A DNA stretch of 64,000 nucleotides from Beaufortia kweichowensis (GCA_019155185.1 CM032798.1:18111121-18175120), one strand, 5' to 3'. Positions 1-13,928 are shown, numbered from the stretch's first letter. The notes: generated by a model not told the origin, from the letters alone. Program-made: numbers and translations.

Positions 1-190
1 TCTAAATTCTCACAGAATGTCTTTATTACCAATATATTGAATCTGTTTATATTTTACTAAAGTCCTGTTGATAGAGTCCAGAGATCAGAAAAATATCAGT
101 CTATACACGGGTTATCAATTTTTTTTAAAGTGACAAGAAAGAACACATGTTTTTTTTCACGTTTTTTTTTCATGTTTTTCACATGTTTAA
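1..190. repeat. Dispersed repeat family B, fragment
   Basis: This intronic stretch of ccdc65 matches a dispersed family seen again near 20285, 28895 and 48720 and in reverse near 8190 and 25470. Shared wording includes the run 'tctttattaccaat' and 'cctgttgatagagtcca'. No coding potential is visible; it is probably a non-autonomous element of unknown class. Confidence 0.6.
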
Positions 191-320
191 TTGTTCTGCT
201 CTATAACTATGCAATATTTTGAAAATCACAATAGAAATTTTTTTGATTTGACTTAAATATTTAACTCATTTCAGTAATAGTGGCAACATTAAATCAATAG
301 ATTTTCTGTCTGGTTCACAG

Positions 321-894
321 GGTGAGAAGTTGCTGCGTCTGTCTGAGATGTGTCGTAAACTGGAGACTGAACATGAGAAGGTTTTGCCCTTTTACTCATC
401 ATCATTAAGCCCTGAAGAACTGAGTCAGGAGAAAGCCAAAGCCATGGAGTCTCCACCTGAGAAACTCGCTCAGGTAATAAATGAAAATACACATTTCTGA
501 TCACATTGTGCTCAGTTCATCAGTATTACAAAGCTTCAGAAAAGCAAGATCTGTTGTTTAGTTTAGTCTTGACTTTGGTTGTGTCCGGTGTCTCCAGCTC
601 ATTCAGGAGTGTTCACCTCTCGGGATGTTCTGGCAGCGTTATAATAAAGTGCAGTTGGAGCGTTTGTGTCTGAAGCGTGAGAAACTGCTTCTGGATCGGG
701 AGAATGAGCAGCTGAGGTTCTATCTGAAACAGTATCTGGATGGGATTTGTGTTTCTGATGAGAATCTTCCTCATCGACAGCCGCTGCTGATGGTGTCGTC
801 TGCTTCTCTACAGGCTACGGCTGCTACTGAGAGACGTGATCAAAAACGATATGTGGTCCAAGAAGCTGCAAATATTGCACATCACATTCTGTAG
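321..894 (+). CDS. ccdc65: ccdc65 / DRC2, 3' end (last two coding exons)
   Basis: Partial gene; the 5' part lies outside the window. Exons are 321-473 (51 codons, phase 0, after acceptor ttcacag, donor gtaata) and 598-894 (stop TAG 892-894). The encoded C-terminus contains FWQRYNKVQLERLCLKRE and a QYLDGICVSDE motif, which I recognise from the C-terminal region of CCDC65/DRC2, followed by a VVQEAANIAHH tail. The family is a coiled-coil subunit of the nexin-dynein regulatory complex in motile cilia and sperm flagella. Charged Lys/Glu-rich heptad-like sequence fits a coiled coil. A variant polyadenylation signal ATTAAA is at 933-938. The next gene, fkbp11, converges on it, an arrangement also found in human 12q13. 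The assignment rests on remembered family sequence. Confidence 0.85.
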
Positions 895-2148
895 GGAAAT
901 CAGATGATATTTATGTGTGTATCTTTCTGTCAATTAAAATGTATCAAACTACAACACAGCCTGAATGTATCAAACTGTATTAAAATGTATCAAACTACAG
1001 TGAAAGTGAAAGAATTATTAGAAATTGTAGTAAAAGTGTGTAAGGGATTTGTCTTGTAAACTTTTACCATGTAAATTCCAAAGCACAATTCCTCTTCTTG
1101 CCAAAAGATGGCGACAAAACATATATTAATTATATTACGTTATATTCTATTATATTATAATAAATTGTATTATATTATATTTTTTCGAACTAAAACATTT
1201 TTGCTGAAGTATTCAGAAAAGTATTTTTACTAGAAAACCATTTTTGCAGAAAAACAATTTTCTTGACCTATGCAACAAGGAGGCTTTTTTAACCAAATAT
1301 TATCTCTTGCTAATAAATGCTCAAAGATCAAATTACCCCCAAATTGTTGCTTTTAAGTCTTCTGAAGGTTGTATTCTAAACAGCTGAAGATCTGCTGAAT
1401 ACCTCCTGACACTTCACCTTTGACCTTTAACCCCTTTCTTCTGTCTAATGGAGTATTCACCTGGAGGTAAATGTAAACATTCTTCTGAGCAGGTCAGAGT
1501 TACATTTCATGAAGCAGTTGTTTGAATATTTAGTTGTATCATCAGTATGTCCATCTAATTGTATTAAATTGTATTGCTGATGATTGTAAAATGTTATCTT
1601 ATGGAACATGTTATCAAACTTTTTTCTGTTTGACCGCAATGGCAAAGTATTTCCAACATTTCCAGATCCTTTCGTGTAAAACATAAAGTAATATTAGATC
1701 ACTCAATCTAAATTTAAGCTGTAAAATATAAATCTGATCTTTTCTCCTTTTGTATTACCACGTTGTAATCTAACCATATCACAGATCCTAAATAAGTGAA
1801 GTGACAACAAAAGAATATACAAGAAAGTACAAGAACATACAATGGCCTCAAAAAGTATTTACACACTGAAACCACACTTACAAATGTATGAATGTCATGA
1901 TCTATTCTTTAATCATTCAACATTCTGCTATCTTTCTTATGAATGTGATATTTATGTTATCTAATGACACTTATACATTTTCAAGTGTGGCCATATTTTC
2001 ATTTGATATACATTCTTACATTTACATTCTTACATTTTGTAAACAAGAGCATTTTAAGGGAATATATATTCTTAAAAGAAACAAGTCACTGAAAAAAGTC
2101 TCTACACAAACTGTAGTTTATTATTTAAATAGTTTATTTATTTGAATC
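895..2148. other. Intergenic / 3' UTR between convergent ccdc65 and fkbp11
   Basis: AT-rich sequence with no convincing gene. It holds the ccdc65 polyadenylation signal (933-938) and, for fkbp11 on the minus strand, possible AATAAA signals at 2117-2122 and 2133-2138, which would give a very short 3' UTR. A weak CTCF-like core (ccaaaagatggcga) is at about 1100-1113. Nothing else is recognised. Confidence 0.6.
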
Positions 2149-4329
2149 TTATTTCTTCTTGCTCTTCTTGTCTTTGCTCTTCTTCTTGCCGTGAGATTGA
2201 GCATTAGCTTTTTTGTAGAGGTACATGCCCACTAAACCCAACAGAGTGGGAACCAGTGCCAAACACACCAGAGGTAAGACATCATTCACTAGTTTCTGCC
2301 AGGGTGTTTGTTGAGAGAGAGAGATCACCTCCACCTCAAACTCAAGCGCACTGTCTCCTGTGAGCCAAGAGGAAACATAGGGGTTTGAATTCCTAACAAA
2401 GCACATACTGATTATAATACAGAACTGGAAAACAGTAAGATGTACACTGGAGATGTAAATAGTCTTGGATAATGTTTATGACTTTATTATGGGCTTATCG
2501 CACATGCAGAATACTTGTACTCTTACACGCTAAACTCTTTGGATAAAAGTTCACTATTACAGATCATTTCTTTCAATAAGTGTTCACTTTAATCGTGTTG
2601 CCATGGTACCTGGGATGGTTGGAGGATATCCTCTCTTTCCATATGCTAGATGTGCTGGAATCGTGGCCTTGATTTTTTGTCTGAGCAAAACAGAGCGAGA
2701 AAAGCCCATAAATGTTATTGAACAATATTATTCAATGTCTGTAGATTTAACTTTCACAAACATTTCCTACATGCACAGCAACAAGGTACATTTAACTTAC
2801 CCTTGACATACCCCAACCAGAGCTTGTTCAAGGCCTGTCAAATAAATAAAACAACCATTTCAAATATTAAATGTGAAACATAAAAAAACACATGATATGA
2901 ATAGTAACTCTTTATACTACTAACACTGTTTCCTAAACCACACTAGACTAAATATGACTGAAAACCATGAATGTTCATATCAGTGGCTGATTTTTGTACC
3001 TGTGATCACTGATCTTTTCCCCAGCTCAACCAGCAGAGGCTCACGAGACAGAGATGTGTCAATCACCTTCCCGTCCATCAGTCGACCCTGCATAAATAAA
3101 AATGCATACATAAATATATATGTATATAATATATCTACATGTTTAACCATTTCATCTAAAGCTTATGCTGTTAGGATGTGCATCAGAATCATCTGCACTT
3201 TCTAAATGTGGCTAGAGATGCAAAGGGTGTTAAAGGGATAGTTCACCCAAAAATAACATTTCTGTCATCATTTATTCACACTCATGTCGTTCAAAAATGG
3301 TTCAATTAAATGGTAGTGGAAGTAAATGGGGGTCAATGTTGTTTGGTTACCAGAATTCTTTAAAATATCTTCTTTTGTGTTCTGCAGAAGAAAGAAAGTC
3401 ATACAGGTTTGAAAGGACATGAATAAATTATGGGAAGAAATAATGTTTGTGTGAACTATGACTTAACTTAATGTACATTTGTAACGATATAAATTGTTTT
3501 CATGGACAATAATACTGGAAATGTATAAATGTAATTTGTAAGCGCAGCGTTACAATTACTCTCGCGATACTTTGATGTCATACAGCGATCAGTCTGCGCA
3601 GAGCCGGATGACGTTGAACACAAGAATCACCCTCAAATGCTGACGTGTTGCTCCGCCTCCTCCAGCGTGTAAAAGCAGAACATTTGGGTTCGCTTGAAAC
3701 TAAAATACATTACGGATTAAATGGTCTTTCTAACCGGCACGAATAAAGAAAATGATGTGTGATGGTTTACACCCAATGTGTGTCGTGAAACTCATTATTC
3801 TGTCATGTTGAATCCAGATGTCTGCCACATCACTGAACTGTACATTGCATACCTTATTACGTGATTTTACGACAAAACAAATAAAAGGCACAATGCGCTT
3901 TATTTATTACCGTGTAATGGATTTGAAGCGTATCTCCCATTTCTGATTGAATCGTGCATGTCTCTGGCATCACCTATAGTGATCAAAATACAACAGGCAG
4001 AAATAGTAAACGCCGTGCGTCGTACTGCAATGGAAATTGTAAGCACAAAAAACAGACAATCTTAAATGAAATTCAATATAATGTGAATACAAATAGTTGC
4101 ACTGTGATATTACAGTCTATAAACGTGACAAATGCACGCATGCAACAAGCAGCTACGTGGACTCGTGTAACAGACACTCCAGTCATTCATAAAAAAAAAA
4201 CTTAACACAACTTACCAATGTCTCCACGACTAACTCCTCGATCACACTTTCATTGCTTTCGGTATCCTCGGCTGCAACAAATGCAAAAACTGCGAGACAG
4301 ATCAAGGCAATCCCGGTCCGAATTCTCAT
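2149..4329 (-). CDS. fkbp11: Fkbp11, ER membrane-anchored peptidyl-prolyl isomerase
   Basis: Six coding exons on the minus strand: 4216-4329, 3911-3973, 3000-3087, 2801-2834, 2610-2680 and 2149-2357 (stop 2149-2151). All have GT-AG borders and matching phases and give 192 aa (human 201). Domains: signal peptide about 1-20 (hydrophobic, ending FVAAED); FKBP fold about 45-135 with GDTLQIHYT, GKVIDTSLSREP and PAHLAYGKRGYPP; transmembrane segment about 149-170; Lys-rich cytosolic tail. Known role: the family catalyses proline cis/trans isomerisation in the secretory pathway and is abundant in secretory cells. The ATG at 4327-4329 was chosen because the signal peptide follows at once; an in-frame upstream extension exists but would bury it. 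Neighbours ccdc65 and arf3 match the human order. Confidence 0.93.
3230..3466. repeat. Palindromic foldback MITE, copy 1 (fkbp11 intron 2)
   Basis: Starts ttaaagggatagttcaccc and ends in a decayed gtgaactatgacttaa, with internal tcttcttttgtgttctgcag and gtcatacaggttt wording shared with six or more other copies here. The inverted termini point to a non-autonomous DNA transposon, perhaps of the teleost 'Angel' type; the name is from memory. Confidence 0.75.
3540..3670. promoter_or_regulatory. CpG-rich promoter-like block inside fkbp11 intron 2
   Basis: In an otherwise AT-rich intron this block holds many CpGs, TCTCGCGATA at 3560-3569 (one base from the TCTCGCGAGA promoter element), a TGACGT half-site at 3609-3614 and TGACGTGT at 3641-3648, close to the unfolded-protein-response element TGACGTGG. 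It could be an internal promoter or an enhancer. Function is inferred only. Confidence 0.35.
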
Positions 4330-4640
4330 TGTGTCTCTTTTGAGTAAACCAGTACTAATAATAACCCCAGAATGGCAAAAACTAGTCGAACAAGCTCGCT
4401 TCCGTTCTGCACCGCAGAGAGAGCCAGTAAACACCGCTGCCCGATTATCCGACTAAACTGTAAGTGACTGAAGGCGAGACGCCAGTTAAAGCTGATGTGT
4501 TATTATAGTGAAGAGATAACGGTGGGGTTACACGACCCTCCAACACTGGACCAATACCTGGGTCAACGCATTCCCCGCCTTACATTCCGCCAGCATCCCA
4601 GAAGTCTCTCCACGTGTCATGTGAGCAGTTCACCGCTAGA
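4330..4640 (-). promoter_or_regulatory. fkbp11 proximal promoter region
   Basis: Sequence upstream of the fkbp11 start is GC-richer than its flanks. It holds CCAAT at 4551-4555, 8 bases before CAACG, and CCACGTGTCA at 4610-4619. FKBP11 is known to be induced through XBP1, whose sites contain CCACG or TGACGTG cores, but neither element is a clean ERSE or UPRE. No TATA box is clear and the start site is unknown. Confidence 0.35.
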
Positions 4641-4853
4641 GTGCGCTCGACCTTCTGCTGTGTTAATCATTCACCTACATGAACTCACTCACCTTTATAA
4701 ATCTGTGAAACATCTTTTCAAAACTAATAGACCTCTATAGCAAATACCAAATATAATAATAGAAAACCATTCGATACTAAATATGCTAAAATCACACCAG
4801 ACTAACATAATGGAAAATGGAGGATTTCTTTTTTCTTAATAGTTTTTTTTTAA

Positions 4854-4908
4854 TCTAAAATGAGTAATTATACAAGAAAGAAAGTCTTGTATAATTACTC
4901 ATTTTAGA
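4854..4908. repeat. Perfect 24-bp inverted repeat (hairpin)
   Basis: Arms 4854-4877 and 4885-4908 are exact reverse complements around a 7-base loop (aagaaag). The outer flanks (ttaatagtt and aactattaa) extend the symmetry imperfectly. It lies in the fkbp11-arf3 intergenic space. Confidence 0.9.
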
Positions 4909-4944
4909 CTATTAAACTATTAAACTCTCAGAATCGTATCAAAT

Positions 4945-5260
4945 GATAAGGTATGATTTTAAAAGCTAATTTTAATTGTTTGTCTGCCTTCCTTCTTTTC
5001 TTACGTGACCTTAATGTTATCAGATGTGTTTTAGAGAAAAATGTATGATTTTAAGGGCTAATTCTAATCTAAGCCCTTATGATTTTAAGGGTTTGTTTTC
5101 TTTCTTTTTTTAATTTTATAAAATGTTATTGTAAAATGAGTAATATATTTTTTAAACCCATTCAAAATCCTCATCAGATGAACATTAGGAAGAAATGTGT
5201 GATTTTAAAGGGTAATATCAATAATTTATCTTTAAAAAGGTATGATTTCAATTTATTACT
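4945..5260. repeat. Degenerate tandem repeat in fkbp11-arf3 spacer
   Basis: The phrase 'tatgattttaa' followed by a 'gggctaatt'-like run recurs at about 4951, 5042, 5079, 5198 (variant) and 5239 (variant). The nearby 'aaaatgagtaat' at 5133 also matches the hairpin arms upstream. No gene is seen from about 4640 to 5700. Confidence 0.55.
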
Positions 5261-5715
5261 TTCTAATTTATTATTTTTTTATTTCTTTCTTGTAAAATTA
5301 CAAAAAACAAGGGGAACAAGCAATTAAATTCTATTCTATTGCAAATCTAATATTTTCCTAAAATTATAGTGTAAGCTTTATGCTGAAAGGAATAGTTTAT
5401 TTGAAAAGACAATGACAGGATCATTTGTAAGGTGACTAGTTTAGTTCTTTTCATACGTGCTTATTGTTTTTAAAGTCACCAAAATGTCGTAATTCTGTGG
5501 TAAGGTGTAGTTTATATTGTGTGACTAATATTCCCCAGTGCATGTGCAACTTTTAATCTCCAGGAAATAATAACATATATTTGACACAAAATTCCCGGTA
5601 GATTGACAGTCTGAGGATGTGTTTTAACACCTCGATCATTTTCTTGACATTTTTTTTATTTTACTACCTAAAACTATTTTACTCGAGGCAGTCTCTCAAG
5701 ATGCGCAATCCAACC

Positions 5716-5819
5716 ATCGCGAGAATACCCACTCCAGTGCTTCTGCGTTTGGCGCAAACTCTCGCGAGATCTCCTCTCCCTCTCTCCGTGTAGAGAATCG
5801 GCTGGTGTCATCACGAAAG
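5716..5819 (+). promoter_or_regulatory. arf3 TATA-less promoter with TCTCGCGAGA element and noncoding exon 1
   Basis: A CpG-rich segment with a perfect palindrome TCTCGCGAGA at 5760-5769 and a weaker copy (ATCGCGAGAA) at 5716-5725. A donor (aaag|gtaaag, exon end 5819) follows, fitting a short noncoding first exon spliced to the acceptor at 7389. From memory, the human ARF3 promoter is TATA-less and depends on the same 10-bp palindrome. The exact start site is not visible. Confidence 0.7.
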
Positions 5820-7508
5820 GTAAAGCAGAAATGTCAAATTATTTTATTTTTTACAGATTGACCCGCTTCGCTTCGGTCATGTATGATTGAAATATTGTCT
5901 CGGCATTTATTAGAGCTAAAATGAGTCATATTTATAGCTTCTGAAAAGAGAAAGACGACAGGCCTTCCGCGAGGAGCTCGAGCACGTAGCGTCTCTATTT
6001 CACCGAATGAATGGATGAAGATCAGATATCACGGATGATGTGTCCCTTTAAACACTATTTTTGTCCTGGTACATTTGGGTTTGATTGAGACTGATTTGCC
6101 TTTTAATCATAACGGTGGTCTTGCATAAATGAATATATTTTACATGTGGCTCGTGCCAAATGCCTCTCGTCATAGAGAAGATGCGATCATTGTATCTTTC
6201 GCCGACATTATGAAAGGCTCGTAGGCCTTATTTAACACCACTATAGCTGTAATAACTAAATTATGGCCATATTAATTGCTTTATTTGGGACAAAATTCGT
6301 CGCTGTATTTGACAGTAATTTGGTGTTGGTTTGTCTTGCACACGTTTGGGAAAGCCGGGGTTTCATTATATGAAAACAATAAGTACAGCCCGGAAATTGT
6401 TGTAAAATGTTTATTATAATATATCTGATAAATGTTCGTGATGTGTTTTCAATAAAAGGGGGTCGCTGATGGTTTAGGGGCGTCAGCACCATGGACAGCG
6501 CTGCGTGTCATACGTCACTATTATCAGATTATTCATCATCAAAACCAGATTATTTAATAACAGTCTTTGTAAACAGAATGATATGTACATGAAGTAAGGT
6601 TTTATGCATCTTGGATGTTTGTTACTATCTGTATTGGTTTTATGTAGGGGCTAGTTTTTCAGGGTAATTGTTATTATGTATGATCTCTGAGAACCTAACA
6701 CGTGACCTTTTTTGCTGCTAAAGCAATTCTCTACTGATTGTGCTACAGGAATATCTCGTAAAAATACTGTTGTATTCTTTTACTACTTTCAAAACTACTA
6801 TAAACTTTTACTATAGTAACCAGTAGTAAGATTTATATGTAGTAAATATTGAAGCATACTACAGTATTTACTATACTTGCTCTTAATCTGTCTTGTTTAA
6901 GTTTTCATTAAATATTATAATTCATAATACATATTAACACAGAGATGGTGGAAACCAACATACAAAAAATGAACATTTATATTGTCTTATTTTTTACTCG
7001 GAAAGAACCTTACTGAGATATATTCCTGTACAGTGATGGCGTTCCCAAACAGCATATTTTATACAACAGCACAGTTCTTTTACATACCACTGACTGAACA
7101 CTGATTCACAAACTGGGACAGACTGGTTATGAAGGGAACATGTGCTATATCTCTGAGGACTCCATTTGAGAATGACTGATGGGGGTTCATGTAAAAAGGG
7201 GTTATGGTAAAGAGGATGAACAGATTGCAGTACAGCCCGAAGACATGGCAGGATTGTGATCTTTCAGTTAAATGTGTTGCAATTGTATGCAACATACTTA
7301 TAATCTTTTCTAATTATAAAACATACAAGTGAGAAAAATGAATGTATGTCATTCAAATGGAGAATAACATTTTTATTTTTTTTTTTTAGGATCCCAGACT
7401 CTTTTTGCCAACTGTATAACCTGTTAGACAGTTTTGTACTGGATTCTTCTTAAACAGACTCACAGCTTTCTGGATTGCGATTGGCTAGCTGAAGCCCAAC
7501 ATTAAATC

Positions 7509-9330
<1,822 letters not shown>

Positions 9331-10275
9331 GACGGCGGGATTTTCATTACGTGGGCGAATCTTACTTTGGGAAAGGGGTGGGACTAATTTGGCCTTTGGA
9401 TTTGTTATGTTTGTTTTCCTTTGTTTTTTTGTTTTGTTTTGTGTTGTTTGAGCCTTCTGTAAATGAGCACATCACTTGTATGTACGCACACACAAACACA
9501 GGCAGATGAACGTGTCTAATTTTCTCTATTGACTTTTCCATTTTCACTATACGATGATCACCTGTAGGCCTGTCAGTACATTGTCAGTATATAGAACCTC
9601 AATGTTTGGTCAATATGATCTCAATCTCTCTCTCCCTCACTCACCCACTCACTCTTCTGCATTCACCTCAGCGAACGGTCTTGTGTTTTTTATCCGCCAT
9701 GAAAAGTACTGTTTGCTCATGTATTATGTAACATGCTGAAATATTTCCTCGTATTGTTAAAATAACCTCAGTCAGTTTGTAGATGATGCAGTTATGATGT
9801 GGTTTGCCTCCTCATGCACACACACAGTATTCCACCGTCTTTGGATGCGCTCTGTGTTTGCGTCGTGTAATGCATGGATCCTGTCGCTCATGTGTCGTGA
9901 TTTAGGTGTTGTGGTGCAGTAGAAAGTAGAAATGCATGTGTGTGTTTAGTCACACGGTCGGTGTTGCATGCTGCTATGTGGCTGTGCTGTAAAGAACGCT
10001 GCGATCAGACACCATAGAAAGAACGTAGAGTCTTGAGCTTGTCATGCGTCTGTGTTTCTGCTCTTTTCATAGTGACTCAAATGTGTTGTTGTTGGTTAGT
10101 ACACGCATAACTGTGGCCTTGTAGCGAATCTGTAAATAAAAGCTTGTGTTTCCACAAACACATGTTTAGTTTGATATGTAATTGAATTTGCTAATTGTTG
10201 CATGGATCAAAATTTATTGTTAGAAATGGCATTAACATTGTGTGCATGGCATGCATGCTGTGCTAGTAGTCCCAC

Positions 10276-10317
<42 letters not shown>

Positions 10318-10334
10318 GTAGATAGGTAGATAGG

Positions 10335-10379
<45 letters not shown>

Positions 10380-11811
10380 CTTTAGATAGATAGGTAGTCC
10401 TTGAATTAGTTGCTATCACTAATTTGCCACTGATATAATTATTGCACTAATCTGTTGGTAGTTTTATTGTGGTTTAAATAACATATTAACAAATACATGT
10501 ACACAAACCCCAGGTATATCAGTGGTCTATGGCAAACTGCATCATAACGCATCCATTTCTGTGTTTTCTTGTTTTATGTTCATATCGTGAAGTCTCGTCT
10601 TAACATATCACCCCAACGAATGTGAATTTGGTCAAATCTGTGCTGACACATTCTGACTTGATTTGTGGTGTTTTATTAGTGGTAGAGTTTAAAGTTTTAG
10701 AGTGTCCAGATGAATATATGAATATATTTAAGCTGTTTGTTTTTTATGTTATGCAAGTTATATCTAACACCTGATGTATTATTTATAGTACCAACACAAA
10801 CTATACTTTACATTACAGACTAATATACATTATAAATGAGCAAATCAAATGCTAGCATATTTGACCATATTTCTATGTGCAAGAAACCTACTCATCATGC
10901 TTTGCTTGTTGGTATTTCATCCTTCATGCAGATTAAATACACACAGTGTGTTTCTAATTTTATTTGTATTGTGAGTATAGCATTGTTCTTACATATATTT
11001 CCCAATCTTAAATGTGTGTGATATGTACTTGACAGTGCAGACCAGTTTGATGGTTTAGTTCTGTTACAGAGACAGTTATAATATTAAGCAGAATTATTCA
11101 GTTTTGCAGTAAAACAACAATACTCATGCAGTATATTACCAGTGACACATGCCAGTTCAGCATCTACTGCAAATACGGGCAATTATACAGAAACCAAGTC
11201 CACAGTGTGAATTGTCCCGTCTGTTAAGTTTTGTGGCCTTATCTTCTTATAAATGTGTGTCACAAGGTTATTTATTAACTAAGTTATTGGGTAAATAAGT
11301 TACCTTTTAATTTTTACTAAATCCGGGAACAAAAGGGGTTAAAATACATCATTTGCTTGATTTTGATGGGAATAAATATTTATTGTTTGCATTAAATAGT
11401 TTGTGTGCTTCTCGGGTAGCTTGGGCTGGTCTTTAGAAAGGTTTAAAGTCTTATTTTCTCTTCAATATTATATTTTTATTTATGTATTTATTTTGGTGAT
11501 TGTTTTGGTGAATGTTTTTACCTATGTGTGCATATGCTTTTTCTTTGTTTTTTTAAACTGTGTTGGGTAAATCATTATGATGGCTTATACAGTGTCTGTG
11601 AACATTATTATAAAAGGAAACACAACTATCAATTTCTTGTTGAATTATTAATTATATTATTAGAAGTCTTAGAAGTTATGGAAGAAGTGTGTAACTATCT
11701 GTTACAGTAGAGAGATTATTGTTGATTATTATGATGTAGACACCAAAATCTTTCTCTCCCTACAATCCTTTGACTGTAACACTCCAATAAAAATATGGAA
11801 CTAATACCTTT
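9331..11811 (+). other. arf3 3' UTR with two candidate polyadenylation sites
   Basis: AATAAA at 10135-10140 and again at 11786-11791, with no other gene between. Two sites would give short and long transcripts, as known for mammalian ARF3. The long form would include the GATA microsatellite. The extent is inferred; no cleavage site is visible. Confidence 0.55.
10276..10396. repeat. (GATA)n microsatellite
   Basis: About 30 GATA units interrupted by several GGTA variants. On the minus strand it reads as a spurious Ile-Tyr-Leu-Ser peptide. Confidence 0.97.
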
Positions 11812-12152
11812 CCTGCTGATATTATGTTACATTTTCTCTTTGATGCTTTTTTATCTAATGAGCAGCATTTGTTATCAAGATACAATAAATAAAATTTATT
11901 TAAATGAATATAATATATTTATAAAAAATGTATTTATATAAATATTAGTATAAAAAATGGGAGGAAAAGACCAAAAATATATTATAATGTCCCAAAGTGA
12001 TCTTTGATAGACGTCAATTTTCCAGACACGGATCAAGTCTAATCCTAGATTTAATTCATTTTACATCCTCATTGTGACTTTGTTGTAGTGTGTTAAAACT
12101 TATTTGCTGAATTCCTGAGCTGAACTTGCGGCTACTGCGTTTTCCGTGTTGG

Positions 12153-12166
12153 CCAGAAGATGGCAG
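12153..12166 (+). promoter_or_regulatory. CTCF-like motif between arf3 and erbb3
   Basis: CCAGAAGATGGCAG, one mismatch from the CTCF core CCASYAGRKGGCRS. It lies in the arf3-erbb3 spacer, where human 12q13.12 and 12q13.2 blocks meet. Binding is inferred from motif only. Confidence 0.35.
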
Positions 12167-12367
12167 CACTACCGGCATCAAATCCAACACAAATAATTTA
12201 AAGTTCAGAAACATAAAAAAAACTTTTCATAAACTATAAGCTAAAGCTCTTATTATGGACATGTAAAAGTGTCTAAATAATTATCCATTTTGAATTTATA
12301 GTAAATATATAAAATGCAAAACCTAAAATAACAAGTAATTACACAAAACACTGTTCAGATCAGTCAG

Positions 12368-12377
12368 TCTCTCTCTC

Positions 12378-12421
<44 letters not shown>

Positions 12422-12438
12422 TTGCTCTCTCTCTCTCT
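12368..12438. repeat. (CT)n microsatellite
   Basis: Mostly pure CT dinucleotides with a few interruptions, in the arf3-erbb3 spacer (11812-13430), where no gene is seen. Confidence 0.95.
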
Positions 12439-13238
12439 GTCAGGGTGTGTTCAGTGCTATTTTCTAGTGAGATATTAACCAACAGAGAATGTGCCCCAAA
12501 ACCATAAAAGACCTTGTTTATGCAGTGCATGTCTACCTAGACAAAAATATGTTTTGCATGAAAGCATATAAAATACAGGGAATAATACATATTTCATCTG
12601 AACTGTTGTGTAAGAATGCACCTGTCTATCTGTTTTCCTGTCTGTCTGAGTACTGTTTGTTCAATCAGTGCCTGGCACAGACCGGTGATGCAGGAAGAGC
12701 TGGTCTTTAAAACCTGTTTTCCAACTGTGACTATTACACTGACACACACATAACACACAACCACACACTGTCTGAATGGAGATCAAGGGGGAGAAGTGAA
12801 TTGTTCATAGTGTACCAATAATAACGCATTGTGTGTGCTGTGAACAGTGAATAAACTGCTGGGGCATTTTGCAATTTGAGGAATTACATTAATGAACAAG
12901 TTAAAGACGACACTTTGTAATTATGTGATTGTTAATATTTATTATTCATCATAATTAAATGTGTTATTATGGCACTTATTCCAATGATTTGAACGATGAT
13001 GTGTTATTTGTGCTGTCAGCACACAGTTTTTGACTTGTTTTTTGTCTGAAAACATCTGAACTGTGGCATAAAGTGGTCTTTGTGAGGTTGTGAGTCCAGA
13101 GCCATCAAAGACTCACTGATAAACTAGTGGACGATAGTAGGACACAATGACATCCTTGACTTGCACACAATGAATCCTCTCACTCTCAGATGACATTATT
13201 ATCAATACAGTGAAGCCCGGAAGTGTGTATGTGTGTTT

Positions 13239-13242
<4 letters not shown>

Positions 13243-13300
<58 letters not shown>
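13243..13300. repeat. (GA)n microsatellite upstream of erbb3
   Basis: 29 uninterrupted GA units about 150 bases upstream of the probable erbb3 promoter. GA tracts can act as promoter-proximal elements, but nothing here shows that. Confidence 0.95.
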
Positions 13301-13301
<1 letters not shown>

Positions 13302-13429
13302 ACTTGTAGTTCACATAGATCTCCCAGACTTTTCTTTCTAGGCTGCATGCACATAAGAAAACACGTTTATGCCAACTTTACTGACATGTTTACTCGTTTG
13401 ATATAAATCACTGCACGGCCTTTGGAATT

Positions 13430-13928
13430 ACGAGTGCAACGTCACACGCCTATCAGCCAATCAGCGAACAGCAGCATTATTCACCTGTTGTGGAAAGCAG
13501 GTAAGAAACCTCATAACAACATTCCTGAGTGCGTGAGCGTCTTCATGTTTACAATTGTTCATAGTTTCGCTCGCTTTCGTCGTGAAACTTTAATTGTATT
13601 TTGTATTATTTTAACCAATGTGTTTGTTTTGTCATATTCTGAAGGATTTTTATAGACTGAAAACTTTTTACCTGGGACAGACGAACACCGGCTACAGGAC
13701 ATAGATTTTTTTTGTTTCCTGTACACTGAATGTAAAGGACGTAATTGACTGAAAGGACATCGGGGAAATTCTGGACATTTTGTCAGATTGGAGGCGTATT
13801 TAAAGAGAACTAAAAAAGACAAATACGCAGAGAAGATAAGGCATCTTTTCAACTTCATTTCGCGATGGATATTTAACTGTATGTTCACACTGACGGACTG
13901 TCTTTACACTGGGAATATTCAGAGAATC
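13430..13928 (+). promoter_or_regulatory. erbb3 promoter and 5' UTR with a short upstream ORF
   Basis: A CCAAT box (13457-13461) and an ACGTCAC site (about 13438-13444) sit in a CpG-richer stretch. A three-codon uORF with its stop, ATG GAT ATT TAA, is at 13865-13876. An ATG at 13881 is in frame with the main start and would add 16 residues ahead of the signal peptide. No TATA box is clear. Confidence 0.45.

Noticed and set aside
2596..2609. X-box-like GTTGCCATGGTACC at a fkbp11 exon border
   Set aside because: Right half-site is broken and the location is the donor of an fkbp11 exon, far from any ciliary promoter.
4183..4434. Longer Fkbp11 N-terminus from an upstream Met
   Set aside because: It would place about 35 polar residues ahead of a clear signal peptide, and the ATG at 4329 fits the family length.
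4551..4569. ERSE-like CCAAT plus CAACG at fkbp11
   Set aside because: Spacing is 8 not 9 and the second half has a mismatch; kept only as a weak note.
10207..10419. Peptide of repeated Ile-Tyr-Leu-Ser
   Set aside because: Translation of the GATA microsatellite in the arf3 3' UTR.
13559..13888. 109-codon minus-strand frame opposite the erbb3 5' UTR
   Set aside because: No homology, no promoter; overlaps other frames by chance in the UTR.
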